A stretch of 64,000 nt of DNA. It comes from Telopea speciosissima. Lineage: Eukaryota > Streptophyta > Magnoliopsida > Proteales > Proteaceae. The stretch covers positions 4,971,568-5,035,567 of the forward strand of contig NC_057925.1 in NCBI RefSeq assembly GCF_018873765.1. Reading direction: 5' to 3'. This document shows, one piece after another, positions 1 to 11,928 of the stretch (the first letter of the stretch is position 1; the number at the start of each line of letters is the position of its first letter). Under the pieces are notes generated by a model. The model saw only the letters and a program-made list of their open reading frames with translations. It ran no database searches and was not told the origin of the DNA. The translations under genes were made by a program, and so were the position numbers.

Positions 1-1869
1 CGACAATTCCTCAAGCTCTGTATGGTTGCAAGGGAAACGCAAATATTTTCTTAGTAAGTAAAATATATTTTATCAAAAATATAAATATTTCCTTTTCCTT
101 CCCTTTTCCCACTTCCTTCGCAACCAATTGGAGCCTAGGGACAACACCACCCCTAAGAGAAAAAAATAAAATAAAATTGTGTGCACTACATGTATCTCCT
201 ATCTTATTGCAGTTTTTAAATCCATTCCCCAAATTCCATCATGGTAGAAAATGTTTATAGGCAAAGGGTCAGCCATTTAGAAGAACCCCAAATTGAATTT
301 CACTGCTATGTTTATCAAGATATTTGGCAAGAAAACTTCCTTCATTATGAACTGTTTGGTTGACAATTATGTGAGAAAATATTAATCTACAACTTATTGC
401 AAAAGAAGATTATCACAATAATTATATTTTAATCCATTTACAGTTGTTGATGATATAGATGTCCACCAGAACACTTGTTTTCATTTTCTCTCACTTCTTC
501 TAGTTGAACATTTTTAGAATGCCAATGGAACAGTTCTGGGTTAGGTTTCACCAGTAATAATTAAATTAAAGTGAGATCTACTAGTTATTGAGGTGGGGTT
601 CATGCATACCCATTGTGGAAACCCTTTCCCAAACGTCCACTGCAATCGTCATGTGATAGACAGTTTGGGGCTCAAATTCAGGGAACGTGACTACGTTATT
701 GTATTTTTCTGTTAAATTACAAATTAATTAAATTTCTTCACATTTCTGTTATAATGTTTTAAAGTTATTTATCAAAGTGATGTTGTGGTATAAAATAAAG
801 GAATGAAATTTAAAAATAAAAAAAAAAAAAAAATGTTCTTATAATTGGTGATTTGGATGCTCAAGAGGTTCACATTATTTGTGAGTGTAACATTTTATAG
901 GGGATTTTAAAAACCCACTCGCCCCCCTCTCTCCCCCCACCCCCAAAAGAAAAAAAAAAAAAAAAAAACATTTTATACGAAAAAAAGAAAAAAGAAAAGC
1001 CTTGCCTCGCATTTAGTTGCAACTAAAGGAAAAGAAAGAGAAGTGAAATCAATTTTAATATGCAAAAGAAAGCTTTTGTAAACATGATTGTGTAACTATA
1101 TAAAATTTGATAACCATACTTTTTAAAATATTTTTTTTTTATTTATTAAAACTAATTTATTTTTGGTAGTGAAATTTAATAATAGATTTAGAATATTTTG
1201 GATTTTTTCAGCCTACGACAATATACAGTGGATATTCTTATGGAGAGGGTTCTCTAGGCTTCCAGTGTACGTAGGAGCAATCTCCCACACCACATCAGTG
1301 ACGACGCACATAATGATATCATACATAGAGGCCCATTATGGATAGAGAAGAGAGAGAAAATGAATAAGAAAGCCCTGTTCGAGTACATATCTTAAGTTGG
1401 CAATGTGGAGTTTTTTTTTTCCTAATTTTTTGTTGGGCTGATTTGTCATGTAAACCCTGCACCAACATGGGGCAATGGGAACTTGCACAAGAGCATCAAA
1501 CACGAATGAGATTTTTTATTAAGGGAGATTGATCAGTAATTTTGCACGTTCTTGTATCTAGGGAAAGAGCCACATGACCAAACAACATTTTTTTTTCCCT
1601 TTTTCTGTTATTCTAAACCCCATTAATATCTAACTTTACAACGGCATGACTAAGGTGCTAAACATTCTTATAAAGAAAAGGGAAGTAGGTTGGGGGGAAG
1701 TTGACCAATAGTGGCGTGTGGCTATCGACGGTGTACATATGATATTGCCATCTAAGCTTAGCATATGAGTTCGATTAACTCTACGTACATGGAGAGGTCA
1801 GAACAGAGGAGAGAGGGCAGGGCGGGGGATGGGGAGGCACAAAGGCAAGGTTCAAAATCCAGGTATTGG
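1..1869. other. AT-rich intergenic DNA, no gene seen
   Basis: No reading frame here resembles a known protein. The stretch is AT-rich with many homopolymer runs. The first 230 bases resemble one end of the MITE seen whole at 19646-20233 (purine-rich and pyrimidine-rich blocks ending in a GGAGCCTA-like sequence). That match is by eye and weak. Confidence 0.5.
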
Positions 1870-2190
1870 ACTCGGGATCGGTCATGGTCAATACCGATCT
1901 GATATTGATCCGGATCAGTAAAAAATGACCAAAATCCAAGTTGTTTTGGATCGGTCAAAATATTAATAAAATATAAAAAATCGATAAAGATCGATAAAAA
2001 ATTCAAAAAAAGAAAAAAAAAAACTAAAATATCTGCCAACCCCCCCCCCCCCCCAAAATGGCAAGTATTAGATCGGATCGGCTAATCCAACCGAGTTGAC
2101 CAATCCTAGAATACCTTGACGGATTGGTCTAATCTCAGGATCGGTCATGGACAATACCGATCCCAGTCAGCAGATCCGAGGTTACGAACC
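1870..2190. repeat. GATCGG-rich dispersed repeat
   Basis: The motif GGATCGGTCATGG followed by a CAATACCGATC block occurs near 1873 and again near 2139, with many GATCGG or GATCGAT words between. The composition resembles non-autonomous plant DNA transposons. No clear terminal repeats or target duplication were found, so the family is left open. Confidence 0.45.
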
Positions 2191-2236
2191 ATGCGCGGAG
2201 GGCAGAAAGATCACAGCGGCAGCTGGTTTTAGGTAA

Positions 2237-2691
2237 ATAGTACAACGGCTGAGGTTTTGGAAGGGCTAAGGCGACACCCACCAGGCCACTTCGTATTGCC
2301 ACATGCTGTCACGGAAGATATTGTGTTGGACGGCCATGTTATACCAAAGAATGCCGCAGTGAATTTCACGGTTGCAGAGATGGGGAGGGATCTAAAGGTT
2401 TGGAAAGATCCAATGGAGTTTAAACCAGAGAGGTTCCTGGGTGACGAAGGGAAACAGTTTGACATAACAGGGAGTAGGGAGATTAAGATGATGCCATTTG
2501 GTGTAGGGAGGAGGATTTGCCCAGGACTTGGGTTAGCTGTGCTGCATCTGGAGTTTTTTGTAGCAAATTTGATCAGAGATTACAAATGGACAGCTGTTGA
2601 GGGAGTTGATGTTGACTTGTCAGAGAAGCTAGAGTTCACAGTGGTCATGAAAAATCCATTGCAAGCCCACATCTCTCCAAGGGTGAAATAA
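2237..2691 (+). pseudogene. 3' fragment of a CYP89A-like cytochrome P450
   Basis: An open frame of about 150 codons matches residues from about 365 to the C-terminus of the intact P450 at 6404-7942. It keeps the ExxR helix (EGLR), the PERF motif and the haem loop [10 protein letters not shown] with its cysteine ligand, and ends at the same TAA. Homology runs on into the 3' flank to about 2755. The membrane anchor, substrate pocket and I-helix are absent, and the sequence before 2237 is unrelated, so it cannot encode an active enzyme. The two copies differ at scattered sites, for example Ala to Val in the haem loop. This copy, not the intact gene, is the source of the 150-bp fragment at 11929-12078. 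Confidence 0.85.
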
Positions 2692-2759
2692 GAGATTCTC
2701 ATCAATCTATTAATTACTTCTTTATATTCACTCTTCTCAGTATAGTTTATCTTAAGTTC

Positions 2760-4577
2760 TTTTGCAAATTATCAAAATAATTTGGAAGTAACTAAATATT
2801 ATATAGTTGTTATTGTCTTTGTATATATTTCGAATACACATATGAAATAACAAGATTTACCTAACATTGAAAAAAAGAAATGTGTTGTACTAAAAAAGCA
2901 AAAAAAGTAAAATTACAATTTATTTTTCCCCAATTTTGGTTTTAACAAGGTCTTCCTTTTATCTAATACCCATTTGGGTCATCATGTTGAGCGTTGCCAT
3001 ACATGCAGTGGATCCGGGCTCAATTTTGAGTTGTACTAGTGGGTCTTCTGTTGAACCATTGTCATTTGTTCATATTTTAATTATTTATTTTTATTTCAGG
3101 GTGTGGGGAGACAGGGCATGCCCAGCATTGCTTTCTATTTTGAGTTTCTATAATGCAATAAAAGCTTTTTTTGCCTAGTTAGAAGAGCAACTCTATTTGT
3201 ATCATATAAAAAAACAGATTACACAACATTTTGGTGACTCTCCTCACTATATGGTTGACTAATTTGTTGGTCTCAATTGCAACTGATGACTCAAAACTGG
3301 TGATCGAAATATTTAATCCAAGAGGGATGAATTGGAAATGCTAAGACAATGTGCACTATTTTGGATGATGCAATACAAGCTACTCTAACTGAAAAAAATA
3401 CACGGGAAAAGACATTATTTAGAGTGGTTTGGCCACCTCTTACATCTACTACCTAAAGTCACAGTCTCTAGGCCTTCCACTCTTGAATTTCTTTTCTGGT
3501 GTTATCCAAATTGTTATACAATCACTTGTCCCTACGTGAGGAACCACCTGCTGTTTCCCTATGCTCACTGTTCAGAAAGTAGTTTTCTGGGCTCATTACT
3601 TACAAGGCTAGTAGTTTTTCGTGCTCACTATTTATTATAATCTTCTTGTTACTGCTGTTAAAAGAGATGAGGTCAACCATAGTATGAAAAATAAGGGGTG
3701 AGCTCCAAATTATCACAAATGATACTTCGGAATGTTCCAACAAATGCCAGGGAAGAGTATGATGAAAAATCAGAGCATATGCAGCAAGTGTAGACAAACT
3801 AATTACATCTTCTAGAAAACCATAATGCCTTGCAATTTCTAGTACTTGAACACCAAATAAATACAGTTACACTTAGAAACTTAAGATTCTTAGATTACAG
3901 TGCATTCCACCCAATTTCAATCCAAAGTACATTCTAAATACTACATCTTATGAAATGTGAAATCCAATTATGACCATCACAAACACAGGCATAAGGTACA
4001 TGGATCATCCTTCATTTCCAATATAAGCAAGATTCCCCTGTTTCAGTCAATGAAAAGTTTGAAAACTCCTTCATAGTTTCATACAACCCCTAATGGTTCG
4101 AAAGCATCCTTGAAACCATCTTTTCTACTTATGCAAACAACCTAGGAACTGATTAAACTTACCGACAAATACCTCTGATCTAATTCAAATGAGAAGTAAG
4201 AGCACATCATCTCCATTGCTCATCAAGAGAGCTCCTTATCTCCACCAATTTAGTTGGTTGTGGCCCCACTCTCAATAGAAATGACATTGATGCTTTCCTA
4301 CATCATTCTAACATAGGCGTCACCTTTTTTTTTTTTATTTATTCTTATTCTATAGCAATATCAATTAGCAATTACAATGGAACAATTCCCCTAAAATCAA
4401 GGACAAATTTTACTAGTATACTTTCTATCGATCAAAAGAAGTTTTCACCACACCTACCCCTTGTTTTTCTATACTACCACCCTTTGTATACTCGTTAACA
4501 CCATACATACAAGAAGGAACCCAAATGAATTACTGTTCCAAAACACACACAAAAATAATAGTCAGGAACGACTGTTA
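2760..4577. other. intergenic DNA, no gene recognised
   Basis: AT-rich sequence with only short open frames that look like none of the families I know. A segment near 2940-3175 ends in an AATAAAAG-like signal and could be an old transcribed or transposed piece, but nothing in it can be named. Confidence 0.5.
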
Positions 4578-6330
4578 CTATGGAGTTTGCAAGCTAGTCC
4601 CAATAGTCTTGAGCTCAAACCTCTTTACAGATGCATCAACTTGTTCATGGTGTTGTCAAGGACATTGGAAGTTCCCTCAAATGTGAGCTCTTTTGTTCAT
4701 GTGCTGCCAGCATGGATCACAGCGCTACATGATGGCGCCATGATAGTGGAGCTACTTGATCCAGCGGTCTGTTTTATGCTGCGTCTTTCCGGCCACATGT
4801 TGCGATGTGCACTCCTGTCACATAAAGCTTGTACAGTTGCACTCCGTACTTCCTATCCCTCGTCACTGTGCTCTTCACATCTTGTACACTAGGTTCTCAA
4901 ACCCCCATTTCCTACATAGCAACAAAAATCAGGATGTCAAATTAGCAATAAATTAAGATTGCAAACTTAGTAAAACAACTACCAATCAACCAAACATAAG
5001 CACCCAATTTGCATTTGATGATCATTTTTCCTTTCTTATCCAGTTTTGACATTTAACTCTAGAACAGAGTATAAAATCATCACACAATCAGATGTTGGTA
5101 TGCTCACCCACCATGCCTACCTAAACTATGCCCTAGCTACTTAGAAGATTTAACACATATTGCACTGAATATTATTGGAAGAACAGGAATTGAATTCCAG
5201 GACAGTTTCGCAGACCATCAAAACACCAATTCATTAATTGGCTACTATGGTATCAAACTAGTATCTCATTAAACATGTATTAGGACCTAACATTAACAAT
5301 CTAGGTTTTACATTTCTAAATGGCATAAAAAAAATTCCAAGAGTATTTTATGATCATAGTTAATGAGATACAAAAGATATCAATACCACCACTCTGCCCA
5401 TGCATGGTGATGAAGAAGTTACAAAACAATTACAACTCATTGGCTGTCAGATAACTATTTCTTGCCAATTTAATTTAATTAGCTATAATATTTGAGGCAA
5501 TTTTAGTTTTTTTTAAAAAAAAAAATAAAATAGAAGAGAAAATGGAAACAGTCAGGTTGTGGGTTCCAAAAATAGAAACATTTTCTGCAAACATTTGCCT
5601 CTCCCAGACCCTGCAGTAGCGGAAACCTCATGCACTGTGACGCTCTTTAGAATAGAAAATCACCATGGATGAGAATGGGAAGTGAAACCCGATTGTACAA
5701 TTCTGAATCAAAATTAAATACTGATGAATCTTAAATTTGTTCTAAAATTTTGAATTTTCCATACAGTTAATTCTGTGCTCAATCTAGTTACATCAGAAAT
5801 ATAATTAAATCAGTAAGTAACCAAGAGAATAAAATGGGGAATAGAGATGGAGTAACTGAGTAAACTAAATACCTGAGAGTATTTCCATTATTGGTGGAAA
5901 TCTTCAAGCTTCCAGGAGCTTCTTTCGGTGCTTCGATTTCTTCAGGAACATTGATGTCTCGATCGCCACCACCGTTGGTGGAATCAAGCAGAATCAATCC
6001 TCCTCTGGAGCAATCAGCTCTGACGGGCTCAGCGAAGGTACAATTATTGACGACGATGACGACGGTATAGTCGCCACCGTATCCCGGGAGAATTTTGTAA
6101 TCGAGAGTGGAGATGGTTTTGTTATTGGATTGCTCAGAGACCATTGGCATTCGTATCGGGGCTTGGAGGGCTTGGTGAGGGCTGACGAAGACCTGCAAGT
6201 ATCTTCTGGATAGAGTAAGAAGGCCTTGGATCTCTCCAGTACACGTGTAAGATGAAAATCTAAAGCCTTGCTCTCTGATTTGTCGTCTTCCACCAAACAT
6301 TATCCCCGCAAATTCTCTACCACATATCAA
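4578..6330 (-). pseudogene. decayed GT92 (GALS-like) glycosyltransferase
   Basis: Minus strand. The 5' part (about 6330-5873) encodes pieces typical of the region before the plant GT92 (DUF23) domain: KPRYECQW, then YKILPGYG, NCTFAEPV and EAPGSL. It ends at a plausible donor, CTCAG/GTATTT. The 3' part (about 4915-4578) encodes KWGFENLVY, DVKSTVTRDRKYGVQ, VTGVH, HKTD, LHYHGAI and a C-terminal ELKTIGTSLQTP before a TAG. The GALS family adds galactose to pectic beta-1,4-galactan in the Golgi. The gene is broken: the first part switches frame near 6110-6125, the last part has at least two frame changes and internal stops, and the central catalytic region is not visible in 4916-5872. It is divergent from the P450 at 6404. 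Family assignment comes from remembered motifs, so the exact paralogue is uncertain. Confidence 0.7.
5545..5650 (+). mobile_element. degenerate Au-type SINE fragment
   Basis: It contains the blocks CAGACCCTGCAGTAGCGG and CCTCATGCACTG, typical of the 3' half of plant Au SINEs, preceded by a weak GGTTGTGGGTTCC B-box-like sequence. It lies in the gap between the two parts of the GT92 relic. AATAGAA on both sides may be a short target duplication. Confidence 0.55.
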
Positions 6331-6403
6331 ACAATTTAAGCCAATAGACCATCACAACATCTTCATTAGTACATCTTTTCATCTGTGTTGAGAACATTCT
6401 GTA

Positions 6404-7942
6404 ATGGAAGTCTGGTTCATCATCCTCTTTTCTCTCTGTATCTGCGCAGCTCTCAAATCCTTCATTTTTCCATCTTCCCAAAGCAAACCCAAGCAAACAA
6501 ACCTCTCCCTCCCACCAGGCCCTCCTAAAGTACCTATAATCGGTAACTTACTCTGGTTTTACAAATCCTTCTCTGACCTTGAACCAATCCTCCAAAGCCT
6601 CCGCCACAAGTATGGCCCCATCATAACCCTCCACATTGGCTCCCGCCCAGCCATCTTCATCACAGACCACTCTCTTGCCCATCAAGCCCTTGTAGAGAAT
6701 GGTGCCGCCTTTGCCGACCGCCCACCATCCAGCGCTTCGAGCCGCATCATTACTACTAACCAACACAACATCAACTCTGCTGGTTATGGTCCTCTTTGGC
6801 GAGTCCTTCGACGGAACCTCACCTCTGAACTCCTCCATCCTTCTAAGGTTAAATCCTTTTCTCATGCCCGCAAATGGGTTTTGGAGATCCTCAAATCGCG
6901 TCTCAGATTCCATGGTGAATCAGGTGAGCCTTTGCGTGTAATTGATACCTTTCAATTTGTCATGTTCTGCTTATTGGTTTTCATGTGCTTTGGCGATAAA
7001 CTTGATGAGAAGGTCATTAGAGAAATCGAAGACGTAGAGAGAACCTTACTTGTCAATATCCGTTCATTCAATGTATTGGCGTTCTTCCCTAAATTGGGAA
7101 AAATATTCTTCAGAAAACGCTGGCAGAAATTGCTTGATATACGCCAGAGACAGGACTCCGTTATAAGCTCTCAAATAAGAGCCAGACGAGAACGAATGGA
7201 GAAGAAACAAGAAGACCCAGATGAATTATTCGTCTCCTACGTCGATACAATGTTCAATCTTCAAATCCCAGATGATGAAGGGGGACGAAAGCTCACAGAA
7301 CAAGAAATGGTGACTCTTTGTTCAGAGTTTCTAAATGCCGGCACAGACACAACATCTACTGCACTTCAATGGATCATGGCTAACCTGGTGAAGAACCAAG
7401 AAACCCAAGAAAAGTTGTATTCAGAAATCAAAAGAGTTGTGGTTACAGGTGAAGAAGAAATCAAAGAAGAAGATTTAGCGAAGATGCCATACTTGAAGGC
7501 TGTGGTTTTGGAAGGGCTAAGGCGACACCCACCAGGCCATTTCGTATTGCCACATGCTGTCACTGAAGATATTGTGTTGGACGGCCATGTTATACCAAAG
7601 AATGCCGCAGTGAATTTCACAATTGCAGAGATGGGGAGAGATCCAAAGGTATGGAAAGATCCAATGGAGTTTGAACCAGAGAGGTTCTTGGGTGATGAAG
7701 GGGAAGTGTTTGATATAACAGGGACTAGGGAGATTAAGATGATGCCATTTGGTGCAGGGAGGAGGATTTGCCCAGGACTTGGGTTAGCTGTGCTGCATCT
7801 GGAGTTTTTTGTAGCAAATTTGATCAGAGATTACAAATGGACGGCTGTTGAGGGAGTTGATGTTGACTTGTCAGAGCAGCTAGAGTTCACTGTTGTCATG
7901 AAAAATCCATTGCATGCCCACATCTCTCCAAGGGTGAAATAA
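6404..7942 (+). CDS. cytochrome P450, CYP89A-like
   Basis: An uninterrupted 512-codon gene with no intron, as is usual in CYP89A. Residues 1-22 form a hydrophobic ER anchor, followed by the proline hinge PPGPP (37-41). The I-helix oxygen-binding motif AGTDTT is at 312-317, ExxR (EGLR) at 370-373, PERF at 425-428, and the haem loop FGAGRRICPG has its axial cysteine at 456. Length and motif order are normal for a microsomal A-type plant P450, so it is probably a functional NADPH-P450-reductase-dependent monooxygenase. Its substrate cannot be read from sequence; Arabidopsis CYP89A9 acts on chlorophyll catabolites, but CYP89 members vary. The ATG at 6404 gives a full anchor. No clear TATA box is seen in the 73 bp separating it from the divergent GT92 relic. 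Confidence 0.93.
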   Translation: MEVWFIILFSLCICAALKSFIFPSSQSKPKQTNLSLPPGPPKVPIIGNLLWFYKSFSDLEPILQSLRHKYGPIITLHIGSRPAIFITDHSLAHQALVENGAAFADRPPSSASSRIITTNQHNINSAGYGPLWRVLRRNLTSELLHPSKVKSFSHARKWVLEILKSRLRFHGESGEPLRVIDTFQFVMFCLLVFMCFGDKLDEKVIREIEDVERTLLVNIRSFNVLAFFPKLGKIFFRKRWQKLLDIRQRQDSVISSQIRARRERMEKKQEDPDELFVSYVDTMFNLQIPDDEGGRKLTEQEMVTLCSEFLNAGTDTTSTALQWIMANLVKNQETQEKLYSEIKRVVVTGEEEIKEEDLAKMPYLKAVVLEGLRRHPPGHFVLPHAVTEDIVLDGHVIPKNAAVNFTIAEMGRDPKVWKDPMEFEPERFLGDEGEVFDITGTREIKMMPFGAGRRICPGLGLAVLHLEFFVANLIRDYKWTAVEGVDVDLSEQLEFTVVMKNPLHAHISPRVK

Positions 7943-8009
7943 GAGATTCTCATCAATTTATAATAATTTGACTTTATATTCCACCTTCTTAGTATAGTTT
8001 ATCACTTTA

Positions 8010-8479
8010 TCTAAGGGTGTATCTTGTTGTTATTTTACCCAAACCAAAATTTGTCACCAAAGTTATAAAGTGTGTTCTTACCAAATAATTTTTTTTTTTA
8101 TAAAGTGTGAAGTTGTATTCTTCTTTTGATTTTATCCTAAACTTATGTTTATTAGTTTCTATCAAAAAAAGGGAAGAACTTATGTTTATTAGTTTTTATT
8201 TACTGATTTGTTTCTTTTTGTAATTATAATTAACTCAAATTTATGAAGTGCTTATGCTTATCAGCTCAATCATCATTAACGGTACTGGGTTCGTCCTGCT
8301 ATTTGTTTTCTCTTTGGAGCAAGAACACCCCCAGCCCTTTTTGTATATGTCTGGTTCTGATTCTATGCAATGAGAAGCTTAATGGAGAAGAATATAAACA
8401 TTTTTCTGAGTTAAGGAAACCCATCAATTGAATTGCCCATTAATTTGGGCTTAATGGGCTAATCATTTTAAGAAGTTAA
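8010..8479. other. 3' flank of the P450, no gene seen
   Basis: AT-rich sequence. The first part continues the homology seen after the P450 fragment at 2691. Nothing else is recognisable. Confidence 0.5.
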
Positions 8480-8766
8480 ATAGGAAAAGAGAGAGGGTTA
8501 TCAGGTGGGCTAAATGGATTAATGGAGGGTGGTTTGCTTAAAGGGTCGGGCTAGGTCGGACTGTAGCTGGGCGGGCTAGGTTGGGCTTGAAAACGGTCGG
8601 TCCGATCAGACGCCCGACGGGTTAGGACCCCACACCGAGACCGCCCTATTATTAAACGTGTCGGGCTTAAGCCCGACACGTTTAAGATTCGGTCCGGTTC
8701 GGGTCAGGCTTTAACCGGGCGGGCTCGGTCGGGCCTGCCGGACCAGGCCTGGAATTGACACCCCTA
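8480..8766. mobile_element. hAT-like non-autonomous element end
   Basis: GGGCTNGG and CGGGC repeats are dense here, and the sequence ends in TTGACACCCCTAC, the inverse of the TAGGGGTGTCAA ends common on plant hAT-type MITEs. An internal palindrome pairs CGTGTCGGGCTTAAGCC with its complement. No matching left terminus was found, so this is probably a truncated copy. Confidence 0.5.
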
Positions 8767-9460
8767 CTACACATGGGGTCCTACAACTAACCACGGGGCT
8801 GAGTGTGTTCCCATGTCATGTGTGTGTGCATGAAAGTGGTGTAAGAAGCGGCCATCATCCGACCTCAGAGTACTTAGTATGATGTGCCCACCTCCCCGGG
8901 GGTAGAGGCACAACAAGGAGTACCCTCGTTGTTTGATATCACTTCGAACATGATGCATGATGCAGTTAGTATTACACTAAAGGTTAGTTATACATGTTTT
9001 CACACAATATTAGAGAGAACATTCTTGCATTTATCGGAAGCATCTAATTTTGAAAGCTTGACCACGACTGGGTATTTACCCATGTTTCCCCAGTGGAGTC
9101 GCCACAGTAAGTATCGCGGTCTCGAATTAGTTCCACAGTGGAAATGCTCGATGGAGGCATCCCCGTCGGGTTAGGATTTCGTGGCCTTATGGTGACAAAT
9201 TGTCTTTCATAGTGTCATGACGTATCGTTTTGATACATCTTCATGGGGATTGGGATCATGTTTCATAAAAAATGGAGTCGCCACCTAGGATTAGGGCATA
9301 CGACCCAATGATTGTGATTATGTCCGAGTGATCGAACAGATTCATGTGATTTCATATGGTCTGTCCAAAGAACGGGTAAGGAGTCAGGTTACAAGTATGG
9401 GAAGGTATTAGCACCCCATCTTGCCCGGTTAAACCGGTCTTTCTATCGTAGTTGTTAAAT
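8767..9460. mobile_element. LTR fragment, Ty3/gypsy Tat/Ogre-like fossil
   Basis: The phrase GGAGTCGCCACCTAGGAT and the later GGAAGGTATTAGCACCCC resemble conserved parts of long LTRs in the Tat/Ogre lineage of plant Ty3/gypsy elements. Only LTR-like sequence is seen and the ends are not defined. It is broken. The family call is from memory of these phrases. Confidence 0.5.
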
Positions 9461-10103
9461 ATTGAATGTTCTCTCTTCATGGCATATTCACAAGATGACT
9501 ACATAACATGCTGAATTGAAAATTTTCCTTCCCTTCCCTTTTGTTTCCCTTTCGACCAAACGTAGCCTATACGAGGAATTTTGATTCTAAAATCTCGTTC
9601 GATTCCTTGTTAATGCCAAATGTGGCACTTTAAGAGCTTTTTTTTTTTTTTTTTTTTTTTCCTTCAAGTGCTTTTATCTGTCTTTGAAAACTGAGATTAA
9701 GAACTGTTGTCTGACCTCAAAATCTAAAGTTGAAGTCCAAGTCAACTCCTACTATGTTTTTCAATTCTCCAATTGAAGCTTGTAAGCGATAAGGATAAAG
9801 ATCTCCCTCTAACGGCTAAACCAGCAGAGTCCAACTCCACTTCTACATGTGAATATCAGCCTTGAATAAATAAAAACTAACATTTGGAAACCAATCTAAC
9901 CAAGCAAACTAAGAATTTAATAAAAAATAAAATCAGAATTATTTGATTCAGTACCATCTAACCAACTTTATTTCATCATTAGGGAGGTAATACATAAGAG
10001 CAAAGAACAAAATAAGGATTCATACCAAATTTAACCCAGGCGTGTGAGAATCTCTGCAACAACAGAATTAAAGAAATTAGAGTCAATTAAACTAATAAGG
10101 ATT

Positions 10104-10209
10104 GATTTTCTGGAAACAGCCTCTCTGGAAACAAAGGTAAGGTTGCGTACAATTGACCTTACCCATGTAAAGCATAGGAGCCTTGTGCACTGGGTACGGC
10201 CTTTCAATT
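10104..10209 (+). mobile_element. truncated Au SINE
   Basis: Typical 3' blocks are present: GGTAAGGTTGCGTACAATTG and CCTTGTGCACTGGGTACG. It is flanked by AATAAGGATT at 10094-10103 and 10210-10219, a 10-bp target duplication. The tRNA-like head is missing. The same insertion is present in the other arm near 19024-19115, so it predates the inverted duplication. Confidence 0.75.
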
Positions 10210-10525
10210 AATAAGGATTCATACCAACTCATATTATTGGGTTTTTCTTTTTGAGATGATGCTCAAGTGGCAGAATAGAATTATATAGCCAAACCCAAAT
10301 AACTGAGATAATGGTTTATCGAGTAGAGCTAAGTTTTGCTTGAAAGACTGCGAGGGGTTACCACTCAAATTCTTTGCAAGTGAAAATGGTCATAATTTCA
10401 AGTAATAGCATTGGATCAGTCTTGGCCAATGCTAGTCAAGATTTTTGGTAAAAAACTATTAATTGATAATACACAGTCCAATGTGAAGATCATTACAAAT
10501 TAATATTAAGTCAAGTTTTCAAGCT

Positions 10526-10663
10526 GTGTTATTGTAACTTGTTGGTTGCGGGTTCAAAACTTGTAAACAGCATCTCCTGCGTAGCAGGGAGTAAGGCTGC
10601 ATACATTTGTGCCCCCCCCAGACTCTACAGTAGCGGGACCCTCGTGCAAAAGGTTGCTCCTTT
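10526..10663 (+). mobile_element. Au SINE with 15-bp target duplication
   Basis: A tRNA-like B box (GGTTGCGGGTTCAAAACTT) is followed by AGTAAGGCTGCATACATT and CTACAGTAGCGGGACCCTCG, as in Au SINEs. It is flanked by a perfect 15-bp duplication, TCAAGTTTTCAAGCT, at 10511-10525 and 10664-10678. The same copy is in the right arm (about 18564-18706, opposite orientation) with the same flanks. Confidence 0.85.
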
Positions 10664-11928
10664 TCAAGTTTTCAAGCTCATGGTTGAAAAGACTTCAATC
10701 AAAAGATTGGAAGTGGGGAATCCAAATCATGGAATGAGTTGCAGACCGCGATTCAGTGGCATAAGATCTACATACTTTACTAACTAATTAAATTGCCATC
10801 TTAAGTCCCAACCATCTTTTCATTCTTTGTTTGAAGCAAAAGAGATGAACAAGGACCATTGGAAATCAAGGGAAAGAACTCATACATGACCAGCATATGA
10901 TTGAAATAAGCCACGCAATTTAGCTTGTGATTCTTTGGTTGATTCATCTTTCCACGATGCTCAAGGTATCCCACAGGGTTTACATTGGATTATTAGTCAG
11001 GACAAAGCTAGTTTACCGGTCTTCAGAATGTAATTATTTTGTCAGGCGATTTTTTGTTCCTGTGATGTGTGAGAGAGCGAGGCTCTTTGGGTTGGGGTAA
11101 TGCGGGTTTTGTCCCCACTTGTATTCTCCTTTTTAGTTGGTTTATTAATAAAATTTCAAAAAAAAAAAAAAAAAAAAAGCCACGCAATTTGACATACAGC
11201 CTCTTTACTTATTTTGAGAACTTCCTATATATCCAATGTTCAAAATGACGAAAGGTAATGTAAATATGACTCTATATCCTATTTTATCAATTCGCTAACA
11301 AAAAACTATTTAAACTAAACTACAACACAAGTTAAAGAAAACAAAATTCAAGTAATTGAACAAAAAGGAAGGTTTTTTTTTTCCCTTCTTATTTTGATAC
11401 AAGGAAGATCATTTTTATCCATAAAACAAAAGATTTGTTTCACCAATCCTCAAAACCCAGATGGAGCAAGTTCTAAGGTGTATCTACCAATATCTTTACA
11501 AGATCGGTTTGTGACCGCACTGTAGCCTCCACGACATGGAAGAAACATTTACAATTCTCGCGAATCGATAATCGATGGATAGGAAGCAGTGCTTCATCAC
11601 TCTTTTGGTGCCATAGTAATTCGCTTGTACACATTCTTGGACTGTCTCGTAAGTTTGCTTTGCCAATTGTCTAAATTTAGCTTCCTTAACTTCTTGCTGC
11701 ATGAGTAGAAGCATTCCAGCATAAGCTTTAATCCTTTCCTGTTATGGTTAAGCAGTTTATTCCTTCTTCTTTTTTATGAAAATAGAATTTTATTAGAAGG
11801 GGGAAAGGAGAGGTCAAGAGCCCAAGAATACAACTTCTGAAGAGCTAGGCAGCCTAAAAGGCAAAACAAACAAATTTACAGGAGAGAACAAACCCAATCA
11901 ATTGAAAAAACTAAGGGAAAGATCCAGC

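Larger units (their letters stand above)
10035..11696 (-). pseudogene. SDR relic A (exon 4 and exon 5 stub)
   Basis: Minus strand. Exon 4 lies at 11696-11520, after a TGCAG acceptor. It begins QEVKEAKFRQ and keeps [17 protein letters not shown], then changes frame; the other arm reads [11 protein letters not shown] at that point. Its donor has also changed: CTACAG/GTACTG became CTACAGTGCGG. Intron 4 carries two SINEs. Of exon 5 only about 19 bases remain (10053-10035, AATCTCACACGCCTGGG), joined directly to 3' UTR-like sequence. Exons 1-3 are absent. It cannot make an SDR protein, but it is a near-perfect antisense partner of relic B. Confidence 0.88.
9519..11903 (-). repeat. left arm of a 2.4-kb inverted repeat
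   Basis: Read on the minus strand, this matches 14164-15092 plus 18249-19696 nearly base for base: the intron 3 end, exon 4, intron 4, an exon 5 stub and the 3' flank of an SDR gene. It ends inside a MITE at the low-coordinate side and at AATCAATT (about 11903) at the other. The arm contains two SINE insertions shared with the right arm and the empty target site (CCCTGTGG, complement near 10970) of the hAT-like element that split the right arm. Confidence 0.9.

Noticed and set aside
2936-3178. 80-codon plus-strand open frame with a hydrophobic start
   Set aside because: No family resemblance and no promoter; flanks are AT-rich filler.
5788-6330. A single 180-codon minus-strand gene
   Set aside because: Motifs show it is the first part of a frameshifted GT92 relic; the C-terminal stretch past 5873 is intron.
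10526-10663. A tRNA gene suggested by a B-box-like sequence
   Set aside because: No cloverleaf; the sequence is a SINE with target duplications. The same holds for 26163 and 51439.
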